Below, one piece after another: positions 8,434-17,274 of a stretch of DNA of 64,000 nucleotides. This DNA comes from Leptospiraceae bacterium. GTDB lineage: Bacteria; Spirochaetota; Leptospiria; Leptospirales; Leptonemataceae. A program made the position numbers and the translations under genes. Under the pieces are notes generated by a model that saw only the letters and a program-made list of their open reading frames with translations, ran no database searches and had not been told where the DNA came from. The stretch is from assembly GCA_002717505.1 (NCBI GenBank), contig PBEB01000047.1:1-64000 (forward strand), in the 5' to 3' direction. Numbering within the stretch: the first letter of the stretch is position 1; the number at the start of each line of letters is the position of its first letter.

Positions 8434-8551
8434 GGCTTTCTACTGGACATCGAGGTAGCAAAAATCCAGTAGGTCAAGCGAGAATTGTCTGGTCCTTGAG
8501 CAGCCCGGAACCGAGGTTGCCAGCGCAGGATTGTGACAGTAGCCACAGGAA

Positions 8552-8573
8552 TGTAACATACTTGTAATATTAT
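8552..8573 (+). promoter_or_regulatory. Candidate PhoB box / promoter before pstS
   Basis: Two direct repeats TGTAACATACT and TGTAATATTAT follow each other at 11-bp spacing, the geometry of PhoB half-sites, with a further looser TGTGACAG at 8532. A TAATAT/TATTAT hexamer at the end could be the -10 element, 20 to 30 bp before the pstS start. The flanking genes are phoU and pstS, and a PhoBR pair is encoded nearby, which supports the reading. It is inference from spacing and context. Confidence 0.5.
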
Positions 8574-8595
8574 TGGTCCATTCTCAGGAGTTACT

Positions 8596-9582
8596 ATGTT
8601 AATGAATCGAAATCTTTTGAAGGCAGGGCTGGGATTGGCCCTGATATCATCCTTCTCTCTGGCATCCTGCAAAGAGAGAATCATGGTGCAGATCGATGGA
8701 TCCAGCACCGTATACCCAATTACAGAAGCAGTTGCTGCAGCATTCCAGGAGCAATCCGGTGATGTGCATGTAACAGTGGGTGTAAGCGGCACTGGCGGCG
8801 GATTTAAGAAATTCTGCACCGGTAAAACGGACATTTCCGATGCATCTCGGGTGATCAAGTCCGATGAGATGGAAAAATGTGAAGAAGCCGGTATTAAATT
8901 TATCGAGATCCCTGTGGCCTATGACGGGCTGGCTGTCCTGGTAAATCCGGAAAATGACTTTGTAGATAAACTCACCGTAGACGAACTGAAGAAGATCTTT
9001 CAGGCAGAAAACCCGGCCAAGACCTGGGCAGAAGTCCGCGAGGGCTGGCCAGAAGAAGAGATCAAAGCTTACTCTCCTGGAAAAGACTCTGGAACTTTTG
9101 ATTACTTTATTGAAGCTATCATCGGAAAAGGCGGTCAGGTTCGATCTGATGCTCTCTTCAGCGAAGATGACAACACCCTGGTCCGCGGTATCTCCGGCGA
9201 CAAGAACGGTGTTGGGTTCTTTGGCTTCGCCTACTATGAAGAGAACAAAGATTCTCTGAAGCTCGTTCCTATTGTAAATCCAAGAAGCGGCGAAGCGGTT
9301 CAGCCCAGCCTGGAAACTGTAAAAAAAGGAACCTATTCTCCGTTGTCTCGCCCGTTGCTGATCTATGTATCTGAGCCATCGGCGAAGAAAGACCATGTGA
9401 AGAAATTCGTAGACTTCTACCTGGCAAACGTTGCTGACCTGGCCAAACAGGTGGGGTACATTCCTCTGTCCGCAGAAGCTTATGAAAACATTAAAGCTCA
9501 CTTCGAAAACCTGGAAACGGGAAGCGTTTTAAAAGACGTGGATCTGATGGGCAAACCTGTGGAGAGCCTGTACGCCAACTAA
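8596..9582 (+). CDS. pstS: Phosphate ABC transporter substrate-binding lipoprotein PstS
   Basis: A 328-residue periplasmic phosphate-binding protein. A signal peptide with a good lipobox (LASC, Cys25) makes it a lipoprotein. The phosphate-binding motifs are clear: DGSSTVYPI, GVSGTGGGFKKF, TDISDASR and GKDSGTFDYF. AGGAG 5 nt before ATG 8596 fixes the start, although ATG 8602 is also possible. It is the first gene of pstSCAB and follows the candidate PhoB box. Confidence 0.96.
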   Translation: MLMNRNLLKAGLGLALISSFSLASCKERIMVQIDGSSTVYPITEAVAAAFQEQSGDVHVTVGVSGTGGGFKKFCTGKTDISDASRVIKSDEMEKCEEAGIKFIEIPVAYDGLAVLVNPENDFVDKLTVDELKKIFQAENPAKTWAEVREGWPEEEIKAYSPGKDSGTFDYFIEAIIGKGGQVRSDALFSEDDNTLVRGISGDKNGVGFFGFAYYEENKDSLKLVPIVNPRSGEAVQPSLETVKKGTYSPLSRPLLIYVSEPSAKKDHVKKFVDFYLANVADLAKQVGYIPLSAEAYENIKAHFENLETGSVLKDVDLMGKPVESLYAN

Positions 9583-9611
9583 TGGCGCGACCTTGAGACC
9601 TTGAGTATTTG

Positions 9612-10577
9612 ATGAAAGACAACCTGGAAATCCTTGTAGAGGCAGTCCAGGGTGACCGAAAGAGGGTTTTTGCTCGATATGGGCAGAAACCCTCCAAGGC
9701 CCTGGGAGAGAGGACCATTCGTTGGGTCCTGCGAATTCTTGGGGCCACTACGGTCACAATTACAGCTTTGATCGTTTATATCCTGGTTTCCGATGCCATC
9801 GGATTCTTTCAGGAAGTGAACTTCTTTGACTTCATCGCCGGAACCCAGTGGGAACCATTTGGCCATGAAAAGAAGTTCGGTGTTCTACCGCTTCTTAGCG
9901 GCACATTGATGATTGCCCTGGGGGCTAGCGCAGTTGCCATTCCGTTTGGGCTGGGCACAGCCATCTATCTTACTCAGTATTCACCGGTCTGGTTTCGGGA
10001 GATTGCCACGCCTGTTGTTGAGATACTGGGAGGCATTCCTACGGTAGTTTACGGTTACTTTGCACTGGTTACGGTTACTCCCATACTGAAGACTCTTTTC
10101 GGCGACGATACGGTTCAGGTCTTCAATGCAATGTCTGCTTCTATCGTTGTAGGCATAAGCATTCTTCCCATGGTATCTTCCCTTTCCGCAGATTCCCTGC
10201 GTGTAGTTCCTGTAAGTATCAAGAATGCTGGTTATGCTCTGGGAATGAGTCGATTCCACGTTGTTACCAAGATTATTATTCCGGCGGCGATTAGCGGTAT
10301 TATTGCATCTTTTATCCTGGCTTTTGCAAGAGCCGTAGGCGAAACCATGGCGGTAACCCTGGCAGCTGGAGCTACGCCAACAACAGCCTGGAACTACTTC
10401 GAAGGCATTCAGACAATGACTGCATTTATTGTGCAGATCTCTCTGGGAGATGCCTCCGCCGGTAGCATCGAGTATTTCACTCGATACGCCATCGGTTTGA
10501 CTCTTTTTGTCCTTACTTTTAGCTTTAATTTCATAGCTACTCGCATTGTGCGAAGATTCCGGGAGGTGTATCAGTGA
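9612..10577 (+). CDS. pstC: Phosphate ABC transporter permease PstC
   Basis: A 321-residue inner-membrane permease of the phosphate importer, with about six membrane segments and the ABC-permease EAA loop (SIKNAGYALGMSRFHVVTKIIIPAAISGI). It carries an N-terminal cytoplasmic extension of about 40 residues before the first helix. A TTG lies just before the chosen ATG. It starts 30 bp after pstS and overlaps pstA by 4 bp (GTGA), showing tight coupling. Confidence 0.94.
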   Translation: MKDNLEILVEAVQGDRKRVFARYGQKPSKALGERTIRWVLRILGATTVTITALIVYILVSDAIGFFQEVNFFDFIAGTQWEPFGHEKKFGVLPLLSGTLMIALGASAVAIPFGLGTAIYLTQYSPVWFREIATPVVEILGGIPTVVYGYFALVTVTPILKTLFGDDTVQVFNAMSASIVVGISILPMVSSLSADSLRVVPVSIKNAGYALGMSRFHVVTKIIIPAAISGIIASFILAFARAVGETMAVTLAAGATPTTAWNYFEGIQTMTAFIVQISLGDASAGSIEYFTRYAIGLTLFVLTFSFNFIATRIVRRFREVYQ

Positions 10578-11536
10578 ATCAGTTCGATCCCTCCCGCTAT
10601 CGACGTTACCAGATGTACGGCCTGGTCTTTCAATTCACCTGCTTTGTGGCCAACTTTGTTGCGCTCTTTTTCCTGGGTTATCTTCTCATCGATCTATTGA
10701 TTACTGGCATCGATGGATTGAGTCTGGATCTGCTCAGTAATACAGCGAATCCAAATCCAAAGAAAGCAGGGATTCTTTCCGGTATAGTTGGAACTCTCTG
10801 GTTGATGGGTCTTACGGCTGCTTTCGCCATTCCCATTGGAGTAGGTGCGGGTATTTTTCTGGAGGAGTATGCCCGGAATAATCGCATTGTTCGCTTCGTT
10901 AAGCTAAACATTCAGAACCTGGCCGGGGTGCCTTCCATCATCTATGGCATTCTGGGCTATACACTTTTTGGAATCTGGCTACCAAGGGCTCTGGAGATTC
11001 TGATCGATGGATTTAATGTGGTTCTGGAGCCCATGGGTTTGCCCATTACCTTTGATCCATCGATCTTAGGCCAGAGTGTGCTGGCTGGATCACTGACCAT
11101 GGCACTGCTTGTTCTTCCGGTGATTACCATTGCAGCCCAGGAAGCTCTTCGCGCGGTACCGGATTCCTTTCGCCTGGCAGGTTACGGAATCGGTATGACT
11201 CGGTGGCAGGTAGTACGCTACCAGGTGCTTCCGGTGGCCACCCCGGGAATTCTTACTGGCGTCATCCTGGCTTTGTCTCGAGCTATTGGAGAGGCGGCTC
11301 CGTTGCTTCTTGTGGGGGCCGCAGGTTACATTGCATTTGTTACCGGTCATCCTCTGGATGGCTATACGGTCCTGCCCATTCAAATCTATAACTGGACCGG
11401 GCGTCCTCAGGAGGAGTTTCATGCTCTTGCAGGCTCCGCCATTATTGTGCTTCTTGTGGTGCTACTGATGATGAATGCGGTGGCCATTTATTTGAGGCTT
11501 TTCTTCAGAAAGAAACTGAGCTACCTACATTCCTAA
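10574..11536 (+). CDS. pstA: Phosphate ABC transporter permease PstA
   Basis: A 320-residue inner-membrane permease, partner of PstC. The EAA loop ([29 protein letters not shown]) and GEAAPLL segment are typical of PstA. It starts with GTG overlapping the pstC stop. pstB follows 13 bp later. Together PstC and PstA form the channel driven by PstB. Confidence 0.94.
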   Translation: MNQFDPSRYRRYQMYGLVFQFTCFVANFVALFFLGYLLIDLLITGIDGLSLDLLSNTANPNPKKAGILSGIVGTLWLMGLTAAFAIPIGVGAGIFLEEYARNNRIVRFVKLNIQNLAGVPSIIYGILGYTLFGIWLPRALEILIDGFNVVLEPMGLPITFDPSILGQSVLAGSLTMALLVLPVITIAAQEALRAVPDSFRLAGYGIGMTRWQVVRYQVLPVATPGILTGVILALSRAIGEAAPLLLVGAAGYIAFVTGHPLDGYTVLPIQIYNWTGRPQEEFHALAGSAIIVLLVVLLMMNAVAIYLRLFFRKKLSYLHS

Positions 11537-11549
11537 ACCGGCAAATATC

Positions 11550-12359
11550 ATGGCAGAGAACGACATAAATTTTCAGGTAAGTGCAAACAATTCGGAAGAG
11601 GATGGTCCCCGGGAAACCATCTTTCGAACTCAGAATCTAAGCGTATTCTATGATACCTTTCAGGCCATTAAAGAGCTGGATCTGGATATCTACAAGCAGA
11701 GGGTAACTGCTTTGATAGGGCCTTCCGGTTGTGGTAAGTCCACCTTTCTGCGTACCTTGAATCGAATGAATGACTTCGTAGAAGGAGCTCGAGCGGAAGG
11801 GGATGTGCTTTTGGACGGTCTGAATATTTTCGCACCGGATGTAGATCCCGTGGAAATTCGACTGCGGGTAGGTATGGTTTTTCAAAGCCCGAACCCGTTT
11901 CCCAAGACCATATACGAAAACATTGCTCTGGGACCTCGCATCAACGGCTATACTGGAGATCTGGAAGAGCTGGTGCAGGAAGCATTGAAGAAATCCTATC
12001 TCTGGGATGAAGTGAAAGACAAACTCCAGGAATCCGCCTACAGTCTCTCCGGTGGTCAGCAGCAGCGTTTGTGCATCGCCCGTGCCATTGCCATGCAGCC
12101 CGAAGTGCTTCTCATGGATGAGCCCACTGCTTCTCTGGATCCGATTTCCACCAACAAGATTGAAGAACTCATCCTGGAACTAAAGAAGAACTATACCATT
12201 GTAATCGTAACCCATAACATGCAGCAGGCAGCGCGAATCGGCGATTTTACGGCGCTTTTTTATCAGGGAAAGCTCATCGAATACGATTCCACCTTTAAGA
12301 TTTTCACTAACCCCGCAGAAAAGCTTACGGAAGATTACATTACCGGTCGATTCGGCTAA
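11550..12359 (+). CDS. pstB: Phosphate ABC transporter ATPase PstB
   Basis: A 269-residue ABC ATPase that powers phosphate import. Walker A is GPSGCGKST, the signature is LSGGQQQR, Walker B is [13 protein letters not shown] and the switch His is in [10 protein letters not shown]. The [16 protein letters not shown]-loop is specific to PstB. It has about 15 extra N-terminal residues compared with E. coli. It is the last pst gene; no phoU follows, a tandem array does. Confidence 0.97.
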   Translation: MAENDINFQVSANNSEEDGPRETIFRTQNLSVFYDTFQAIKELDLDIYKQRVTALIGPSGCGKSTFLRTLNRMNDFVEGARAEGDVLLDGLNIFAPDVDPVEIRLRVGMVFQSPNPFPKTIYENIALGPRINGYTGDLEELVQEALKKSYLWDEVKDKLQESAYSLSGGQQQRLCIARAIAMQPEVLLMDEPTASLDPISTNKIEELILELKKNYTIVIVTHNMQQAARIGDFTALFYQGKLIEYDSTFKIFTNPAEKLTEDYITGRFG

Positions 12360-12399
12360 TACTGTTCTGTTCGGTCCCTTGTGCTGGCTGGACTGGCCA

Positions 12400-12508
12400 G
12401 ATCGTAGAACGATTCTGGATACTAGCCGGATCGTAGAGTGATTCGGGGTGCTAACTGAATCGCAGAATGCTTCTGAGTGCTAACTGAATCGCAGGATGCT
12501 TCTGGAAA
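12400..12508. repeat. Tandem array, 29 bp unit, nearly 4 copies
   Basis: Units of exactly 29 bp start at 12400, 12429, 12458 and 12487; the consensus is about GAATCGYAGARTG followed by ATTCTGRGTGCTAACTG, with drift from left to right. A decayed copy may precede at 12381. The array fills the 177-bp gap between the converging pstB and lipoprotein genes, where a terminator would be expected. There are no spacers, so it is not a CRISPR array. Confidence 0.85.
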
Positions 12509-12536
12509 GTGTCGATTCAACTCAAATGAACCGGAA

Positions 12537-13151
12537 TTAATCGGCTTTCGGTGTTGGGGCCAGATACTCTGGTAGATCGTCCCGGACCTGGGTTCGCAGT
12601 TCCGCAGGAACTGGCTTCAATCCATAGAACTCCAGTTTGTTCTGAAACTCATCGCTCCACAGAGTCTGCAAAAAGCTCAGTGTTCTGGTCCTGGCTTCGT
12701 CGCTGGCAATCGCCGCTGGATTCACATAGAGTCGAAAAACAACCGAATCCGGATATCCATACAGTAATTGAGCGGATTTAAGGCCTTGAAGTTCCTGACG
12801 TTGCGAAGCAAAGGATTCTTCGAAGACGGACAAAGCGCAGCGGCCCTCTGATACAGCCTTCACGGCCATGGGATCCTCCCGCACTTCCAGAGGTGGTATT
12901 CGACGAAGGCCACGTTCCTGGTCTTCTTGCAAGAAAGCCTGATCCGGCATGGTTCCAAGGTAGAGGGAATTTCCATAGCTCAACGCTGCTTCCAGTCTCT
13001 TGGGAATAATCCCACAGAAACCATCGTTCGCGGGCTCGGTGCCACAGGAGGAGGTCAGGATTAGAGAGAACATTACACTCAGCGTCGATGCCAGAAATCG
13101 CTTCAGTCCAGACCCCGGTAATCTAAGACCTGCTAGTTGCCGCCTGGCCAT
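12537..13151 (-). CDS. PstS-like substrate-binding lipoprotein (reduced)
   Basis: A 204-residue lipoprotein: signal peptide and lipobox-like LTSSC (Cys36). The C-terminal part (SVVFRLYVNPAA..., a helix ending FYGLKPVPAELR) resembles the last strand and helices of PstS/PBP-type phosphate-binding proteins. The N-terminal phosphate-binding loops (SGSST, SGT) are not visible, so it is shorter and degenerate as a transporter subunit. ATG 13151 was chosen because the frame open up to 13247 lacks signal character. It follows phoB and phoR on the same strand, about 435 bp downstream, and faces pstB. A role in phosphate sensing is only inference. Confidence 0.55.
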   Translation of the reverse strand: MARRQLAGLRLPGSGLKRFLASTLSVMFSLILTSSCGTEPANDGFCGIIPKRLEAALSYGNSLYLGTMPDQAFLQEDQERGLRRIPPLEVREDPMAVKAVSEGRCALSVFEESFASQRQELQGLKSAQLLYGYPDSVVFRLYVNPAAIASDEARTRTLSFLQTLWSDEFQNKLEFYGLKPVPAELRTQVRDDLPEYLAPTPKAD

Positions 13152-13586
13152 CCCTGATGCACTCTTGGTTTCGGCCGGGCCGCAGTTGTTGAGCGTCATG
13201 CTTGTAAAGTTGCTTGGAGGACCAGATACCATGATCCAAGCCTGCAAGCCCTGCGAAATCTGGCTATGGAAATCCTATATGTCTGAAATCTAACTAGCAA
13301 TCGATGTCCTGGAAGCTCAATAGGGCAGGGATGATGCTGGTTTGGTTCTGGGTATTATCAGTAGCTCGGGATCTATTCTTTTGGAATCAGAGTATTCTCT
13401 CATTGATGCCAGTTTTTTCTATTTTGTGCTCTATTCCCTGTACTTGAGACCGGGGCTCTGTCACTTCAGCCTTTTTCTGATCTGAATCTTCCTCTGCTCT
13501 CAGATCCAGGATAACATCGGGTGATTCGGTTTCTTGACCCGGGGTTCAGGCTCGTCAATGGCAGATTGCAAATGCCTGCTCGGCCC
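13152..13586. other. Intergenic stretch with nothing recognised
   Basis: About 435 bp between the end of the phoR-type gene and the start of the PstS-like lipoprotein gene, both on the minus strand. The coding frames seen here are shadows or upstream extensions without ribosome sites. No clear hairpin, repeat or promoter stands out, although a promoter for the lipoprotein gene is expected in this stretch. Confidence 0.4.
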
Positions 13587-14975
13587 TCAGGATGAAGAAC
13601 TGTAGGCGGGAACGCGGATTGGCAGTCGAATACGAAAGGCAGCTCCACCAGCCGGCCGATTCTCTGCCCATGCCTTTCCTCCATGGATTCGCGTAATCTG
13701 GCGGACAATGGAGAGCCCAAGACCGGTTCCTCCTTCCGTGCGAGAGCGATTTCGGTCTGCACGAAAGAATCGTTCGAAGATCTTTTCCACCAGGTCCGTC
13801 GGAATCCCGGGGCCCCGGTCTGCAACAGTAATCAATACATGGGTATCGCTTTCCGCTTCAGCCCATACTTCAATAGGTGTGCCTTCTTCGCTATGGCGAC
13901 TGGCATTGGCGATCAGGTTCACAAAGAGATGTTCCAGAAGCAAGGGATCTGCATGCACGGTGCAATCTTCCATGTTTATGCGAATATCCAGAGTCTGAGA
14001 CTTTCGCTCCAGGTTTCCCAGGACCAGCGGGCGCAGTTGTTCCAGATACTCCGAAAGTTTCATGGTCACCGGCTGAAAAGGGAAGGCCCGACTTTCGATG
14101 GAGGATATAATTACCATGTCCTCGATGATCCGTTCCATGCGTTCCGTGTTTCGCAGAATGGCCTGCAGAAAGCGCACTTCATGATCCTCAGAGGCTCGAT
14201 TGCTGAGAGTCTCTGCATAGCCTCGAATACTGGTAATCGGCGTCTTTAATTCATGAGAGGCATTCTGCAGGAAGTCTTCTCTGAGTCGCATGGTATTGGT
14301 TTCGCTGGTAATGTCGATTACCAGAACCAGATACATCACCGGCTCATTTTCCATCTCTACTGGCTGGAATGCCAGGCGATAATGTTTTCTCTGCGTTTGA
14401 AAGTCCGAAGGTTCGGGGATGGGTTTATTTCCGGAAATGATTCCATGAATCTGTTCCAGCAAATAATGATTCTTGATAACCTTGAAGTAAGCTTTGCCGG
14501 TGGCTTCCGGCTCCATCAGATGTTCGGACAGGTTGTGGTTTTGAAATACAACAATGCCTTTTCTATTGATGCAGATCACGCCCTCTTGCAATCCATTGAG
14601 CAGGGTCTGCAACAGCTCCTTTTCCAGGTTCAGATCCCCAATGTATCTTTTCAGTCGGTTAAGGTGATCCTCGGATTTCTGACGGATTCCTTCGATTTCT
14701 GGAATTCGCGAGCGAACATAGGGGCCTAAGCCATTTTTCGGAAACCTTTGAAGCTTCTCCAGAAGGAAGCGCAGTGGATCGATGATCTGACGGGTGATTT
14801 GATAGGCTAGATAAGCGCTAATTGCGAGAACAGCGATGCCGGTAATGGCAAAGATTTCCAGAAATTCCAGGGCTTCCCAGTACCCTGGCTTGACCATGGA
14901 GTAATAGAATACGGCTCCCACCACCAGGTAAACAGATACCGGCAGGAGTACGATGCGTACGTAAATGCTTCTCAT
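13587..14975 (-). CDS. phoR: PhoR-type sensor histidine kinase
   Basis: A 462-residue inner-membrane kinase. It has two N-terminal membrane helices (about 5-28 and 39-60), a HAMP-like helix, and a PAS domain (about 115-225, EGVICINRKGIVVFQN). Then come HisKA with the phospho-accepting His241 in FLQNASHELKTPITSIRGYAETL and a HATPase domain with N-box (NLIANASRHS), DRGPGIP and GGTGLGLSIVRQI. This is the layout of PhoR. The adjacent PhoB-type regulator and the pst cluster support a phosphate role. It ends 24 bp from the regulator gene, which it follows in the operon. Confidence 0.85.
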   Translation of the reverse strand: MRSIYVRIVLLPVSVYLVVGAVFYYSMVKPGYWEALEFLEIFAITGIAVLAISAYLAYQITRQIIDPLRFLLEKLQRFPKNGLGPYVRSRIPEIEGIRQKSEDHLNRLKRYIGDLNLEKELLQTLLNGLQEGVICINRKGIVVFQNHNLSEHLMEPEATGKAYFKVIKNHYLLEQIHGIISGNKPIPEPSDFQTQRKHYRLAFQPVEMENEPVMYLVLVIDITSETNTMRLREDFLQNASHELKTPITSIRGYAETLSNRASEDHEVRFLQAILRNTERMERIIEDMVIISSIESRAFPFQPVTMKLSEYLEQLRPLVLGNLERKSQTLDIRINMEDCTVHADPLLLEHLFVNLIANASRHSEEGTPIEVWAEAESDTHVLITVADRGPGIPTDLVEKIFERFFRADRNRSRTEGGTGLGLSIVRQITRIHGGKAWAENRPAGGAAFRIRLPIRVPAYSSSS

Positions 14976-14998
14976 GCAAAGCGGACAGTTGGCTCAGA

Positions 14999-15751
14999 CT
15001 ATGTATCGCCGCGGAAGCGGTATCCCACTCCACGAACTGTTTCCAGCCGTTGTTTCTCATCCAGGAGCTTTTCTCGCAATCGTTTTATATTCACATCCAC
15101 GGCTCGGTCGGAGACATAGACATCCCGGCCCCAGACTCGGTCCAGTAATCGATCTCGGGAAAAAGCAATGTCGGGGTTCTCCATGAAGAGTTTGAGTAGC
15201 TTGTACTCGATTAAAGTCAGATCCACCGGCTTCCCGGCTATGGATACACGGTGGGCGGCTGTGTTCATCTGAATCTCACCGATGGCCATGCTACCGCCCT
15301 GACCATCCTCAGGGGCAACTCCTCTTCGTCTCAGTACAGCCTTCAGGCGTGCCGTGAGTTCTCGGGGGCTGAATGGCTTGCGAATGTAGTCATCGGCGCC
15401 CATTTCCAGACCCAGAACAGCATCGGTTTCTCCGGCTCGGGCGGTGACCATCAGGATTGGTACATCGAACTTGCTTTTGATCTTTTTGCAGAGCTCCATT
15501 CCGCTAATTCCGGGAATCATCAGGTCCAGGATTATGGCATCCGGCAGGTTTCGATCCACTTTGTTCAGCGCATCCATACCGTTGTTGGAGACGCTTACCA
15601 CATAGCCTTCTTCTTCCAGATTAAAGCGAATTAAATCGCATATATCTTCTTCATCATCAACGACCAGAATTCTCAGGCCTCTTACATCATTGTCTTTCAT
15701 TTCAGGTGTCCGGTTTGCGGATCCGGGCTGTCGAGCCGGTGCTTGCTCCAT
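14999..15751 (-). CDS. phoB: PhoB-type response regulator (OmpR family)
   Basis: A two-domain regulator: receiver (ILVVDDEEDICDL, phospho-acceptor Asp in AIILDLMIPG, Lys in YIRKPFSPREL) and a winged-helix DNA-binding domain (IEYKLLKLFMENPDIAFSRDRLLDRVWG...DRAVDVNIKRLREKL). As drawn from ATG 15751 it has 250 residues; ATG 15700 (MKDNDVRG...) gives the usual short N-terminus and may be the real start. It is first in an operon with the PhoR-type kinase and is preceded by tRNA-Gly. It probably binds the candidate site before pstS. Confidence 0.87.
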   Translation of the reverse strand: MEQAPARQPGSANRTPEMKDNDVRGLRILVVDDEEDICDLIRFNLEEEGYVVSVSNNGMDALNKVDRNLPDAIILDLMIPGISGMELCKKIKSKFDVPILMVTARAGETDAVLGLEMGADDYIRKPFSPRELTARLKAVLRRRGVAPEDGQGGSMAIGEIQMNTAAHRVSIAGKPVDLTLIEYKLLKLFMENPDIAFSRDRLLDRVWGRDVYVSDRAVDVNIKRLREKLLDEKQRLETVRGVGYRFRGDT

Positions 15752-15824
15752 AGTAACGAAGAAACACCGAAATTGTTACAATTGTGAGACGAGCCTGTGA
15801 AATATGAAACCAGAAAAGGAAGGC

Positions 15825-15898
15825 TGGAGCGGGTGAGGGGACTCGAACCCCCTCTAAGAGCTTGGAAGGCTATTGTGCTACCGTTACACCACACCCGC
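15825..15898 (-). tRNA. tRNA-Gly (anticodon TCC)
   Basis: On the minus strand the acceptor arms GCGGGTG and CACCCGC pair fully. The T arm is GGGGG-TTCGAAC-CCCC and the anticodon loop is CTTCCAA. The anticodon stem has one mismatch. The discriminator base is T and CCA is encoded (15825-15827). The D arm GTGTAACGGTAGCAC is normal for tRNA-Gly(TCC). It lies 73 bp upstream of the phoB-type gene on the same strand. Confidence 0.96.
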
Positions 15899-16073
15899 GC
15901 TGTGTATCCAATGCCTGTTCTGAGCCTGGTGAGTCAATCCCTTTCCTCATTCCGAGGTGCCGGAGTCTGGTCTGCTGCCCTGCGCTTTCATTTGCCCGAA
16001 ATGGGCTTACCCGGACACATCTTAAATTTCCGTATTTTGGTTTTTCTGGGGCACCTTCGGCGCTGCATGGGTC

Positions 16074-17045
16074 ATGGATTTTGATGCTTTTCCCTGCAAA
16101 CCGGTGATTGGCCCGGAGGGAGCCATTGCCGTCATTTTTTCTAACCAGCGTAGCGATTCCGATTCGGAGGGATGCCAGACAATGGCTCAACGAATGGTGG
16201 AGATGGCCAGTGAGCAGCCCGGCTATCTGGGGGTAGAAAGTGTTCGAGATGAAATCGGTCGAGGAATTACCGTTTCTTACTGGAAAGATCGGGCTTCGGC
16301 TCTGGCATGGAAGGCAGTGGATGAGCATGCAGTGGCCCAGAGAATGGGACGCAGCGATTGGTACAGCTCTTACATGGTTCGGATCGCGCGTATGGAAGGG
16401 GAATATGGTCCTGCCGGTGGACAGTGGAATCAAACAGAGGACACTGTGGGGCCGGCTCTCTGGGCCCGCTACAATGCCTGGGCGAACCACAGGATGCTGG
16501 AAGCTACCTCCCGTCTGCATGAAAATCATTTTGATGTAGAGATTGGCAGAAAGACGGTCCGGGGTTTATGGAACCATCTGATTCGCACGGATCTGGACTG
16601 GCTTCAGCGCTTTGGCTGGAACCTGGATAGGAGGAAAGAAGATTCGAAAGAGAAATCTACGAAGGCTGAATCCGGACCATCTTCAAATATCCAGAATTCC
16701 GCGTCGATTTCGCTGAATCAACTGCCCGGAGAAAATGGAAACGAAGCCAGCCAGGGTCCTGCCACGGTCACTGAGGAATTCTATAGCTTTGAAGAAATTC
16801 AGCAGGAAAGATCTAGATTGGATCAGGACATTGTAGAGTTTTGCTCCGGTCAGGGAGTACGCACTCTGGGAAGCCCTACGGTCTATAATAGCTCTGTGGA
16901 TGGAAAAACCAGGTCGTTGGACTCTCGCATTGCACTGTTTCATTTTTTCAATCATCAGACCTTTCATCGCGGTCAGCTGACGGTGGTACTGCGTCAACTG
17001 GGTGTGACTTCGGAAATGACAGATATTGTCTGGATGGTGGACTAA
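16074..17045 (+). CDS. Fusion of antibiotic-biosynthesis-monooxygenase-like and DinB-like domains
   Basis: A 323-residue soluble protein with two parts. Residues 15-110 match the ABM fold (AVIFSNQRSDSDSEGCQ, PGYLGVESVRDEIGRGITVSYWKD, YSSYMVRIARMEGEYG), seen in small haem-degrading or quinone-related enzymes. Residues 125-323 match the DinB four-helix family (LWARYNAWANHRMLE), with a likely metal triad of His168, His294 and His298 (HQTFHRGQ). A long polar linker (about 185-235) splits the DinB part. DinB members often act as thiol-dependent transferases. The pairing is unusual. The start has no clear ribosome site. No operon partners. Confidence 0.72.
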   Translation: MDFDAFPCKPVIGPEGAIAVIFSNQRSDSDSEGCQTMAQRMVEMASEQPGYLGVESVRDEIGRGITVSYWKDRASALAWKAVDEHAVAQRMGRSDWYSSYMVRIARMEGEYGPAGGQWNQTEDTVGPALWARYNAWANHRMLEATSRLHENHFDVEIGRKTVRGLWNHLIRTDLDWLQRFGWNLDRRKEDSKEKSTKAESGPSSNIQNSASISLNQLPGENGNEASQGPATVTEEFYSFEEIQQERSRLDQDIVEFCSGQGVRTLGSPTVYNSSVDGKTRSLDSRIALFHFFNHQTFHRGQLTVVLRQLGVTSEMTDIVWMVD

Positions 17046-17274
17046 AAAGCATATTAAGGCAAAGCTGAATGATGGTAAATGTTTTGTAGCCCGGGACTTC
17101 CTCGGGGAAGCAGATGTCTGAGCTCATCCTGAATGTCAGAGTCTAATCGTCATCCAGACAATTAACGTAGATGCGAAGGCTGGCCTGGGGACAGGGAGAA
17201 ACTGGCTGTTCTTCGCTCTGCTAAATCTGGGCCAGAGACTCCAGAAGAGTGGAGCCTCATGGAGTAGAATTAAA

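Noticed and set aside
8647-9501. 284-residue minus-strand open frame
   Set aside because: It lies wholly antisense to pstS, which has clear motifs and a ribosome site.
12400-12508. CRISPR array
   Set aside because: Units abut with no unique spacers, and no cas genes are in the window.
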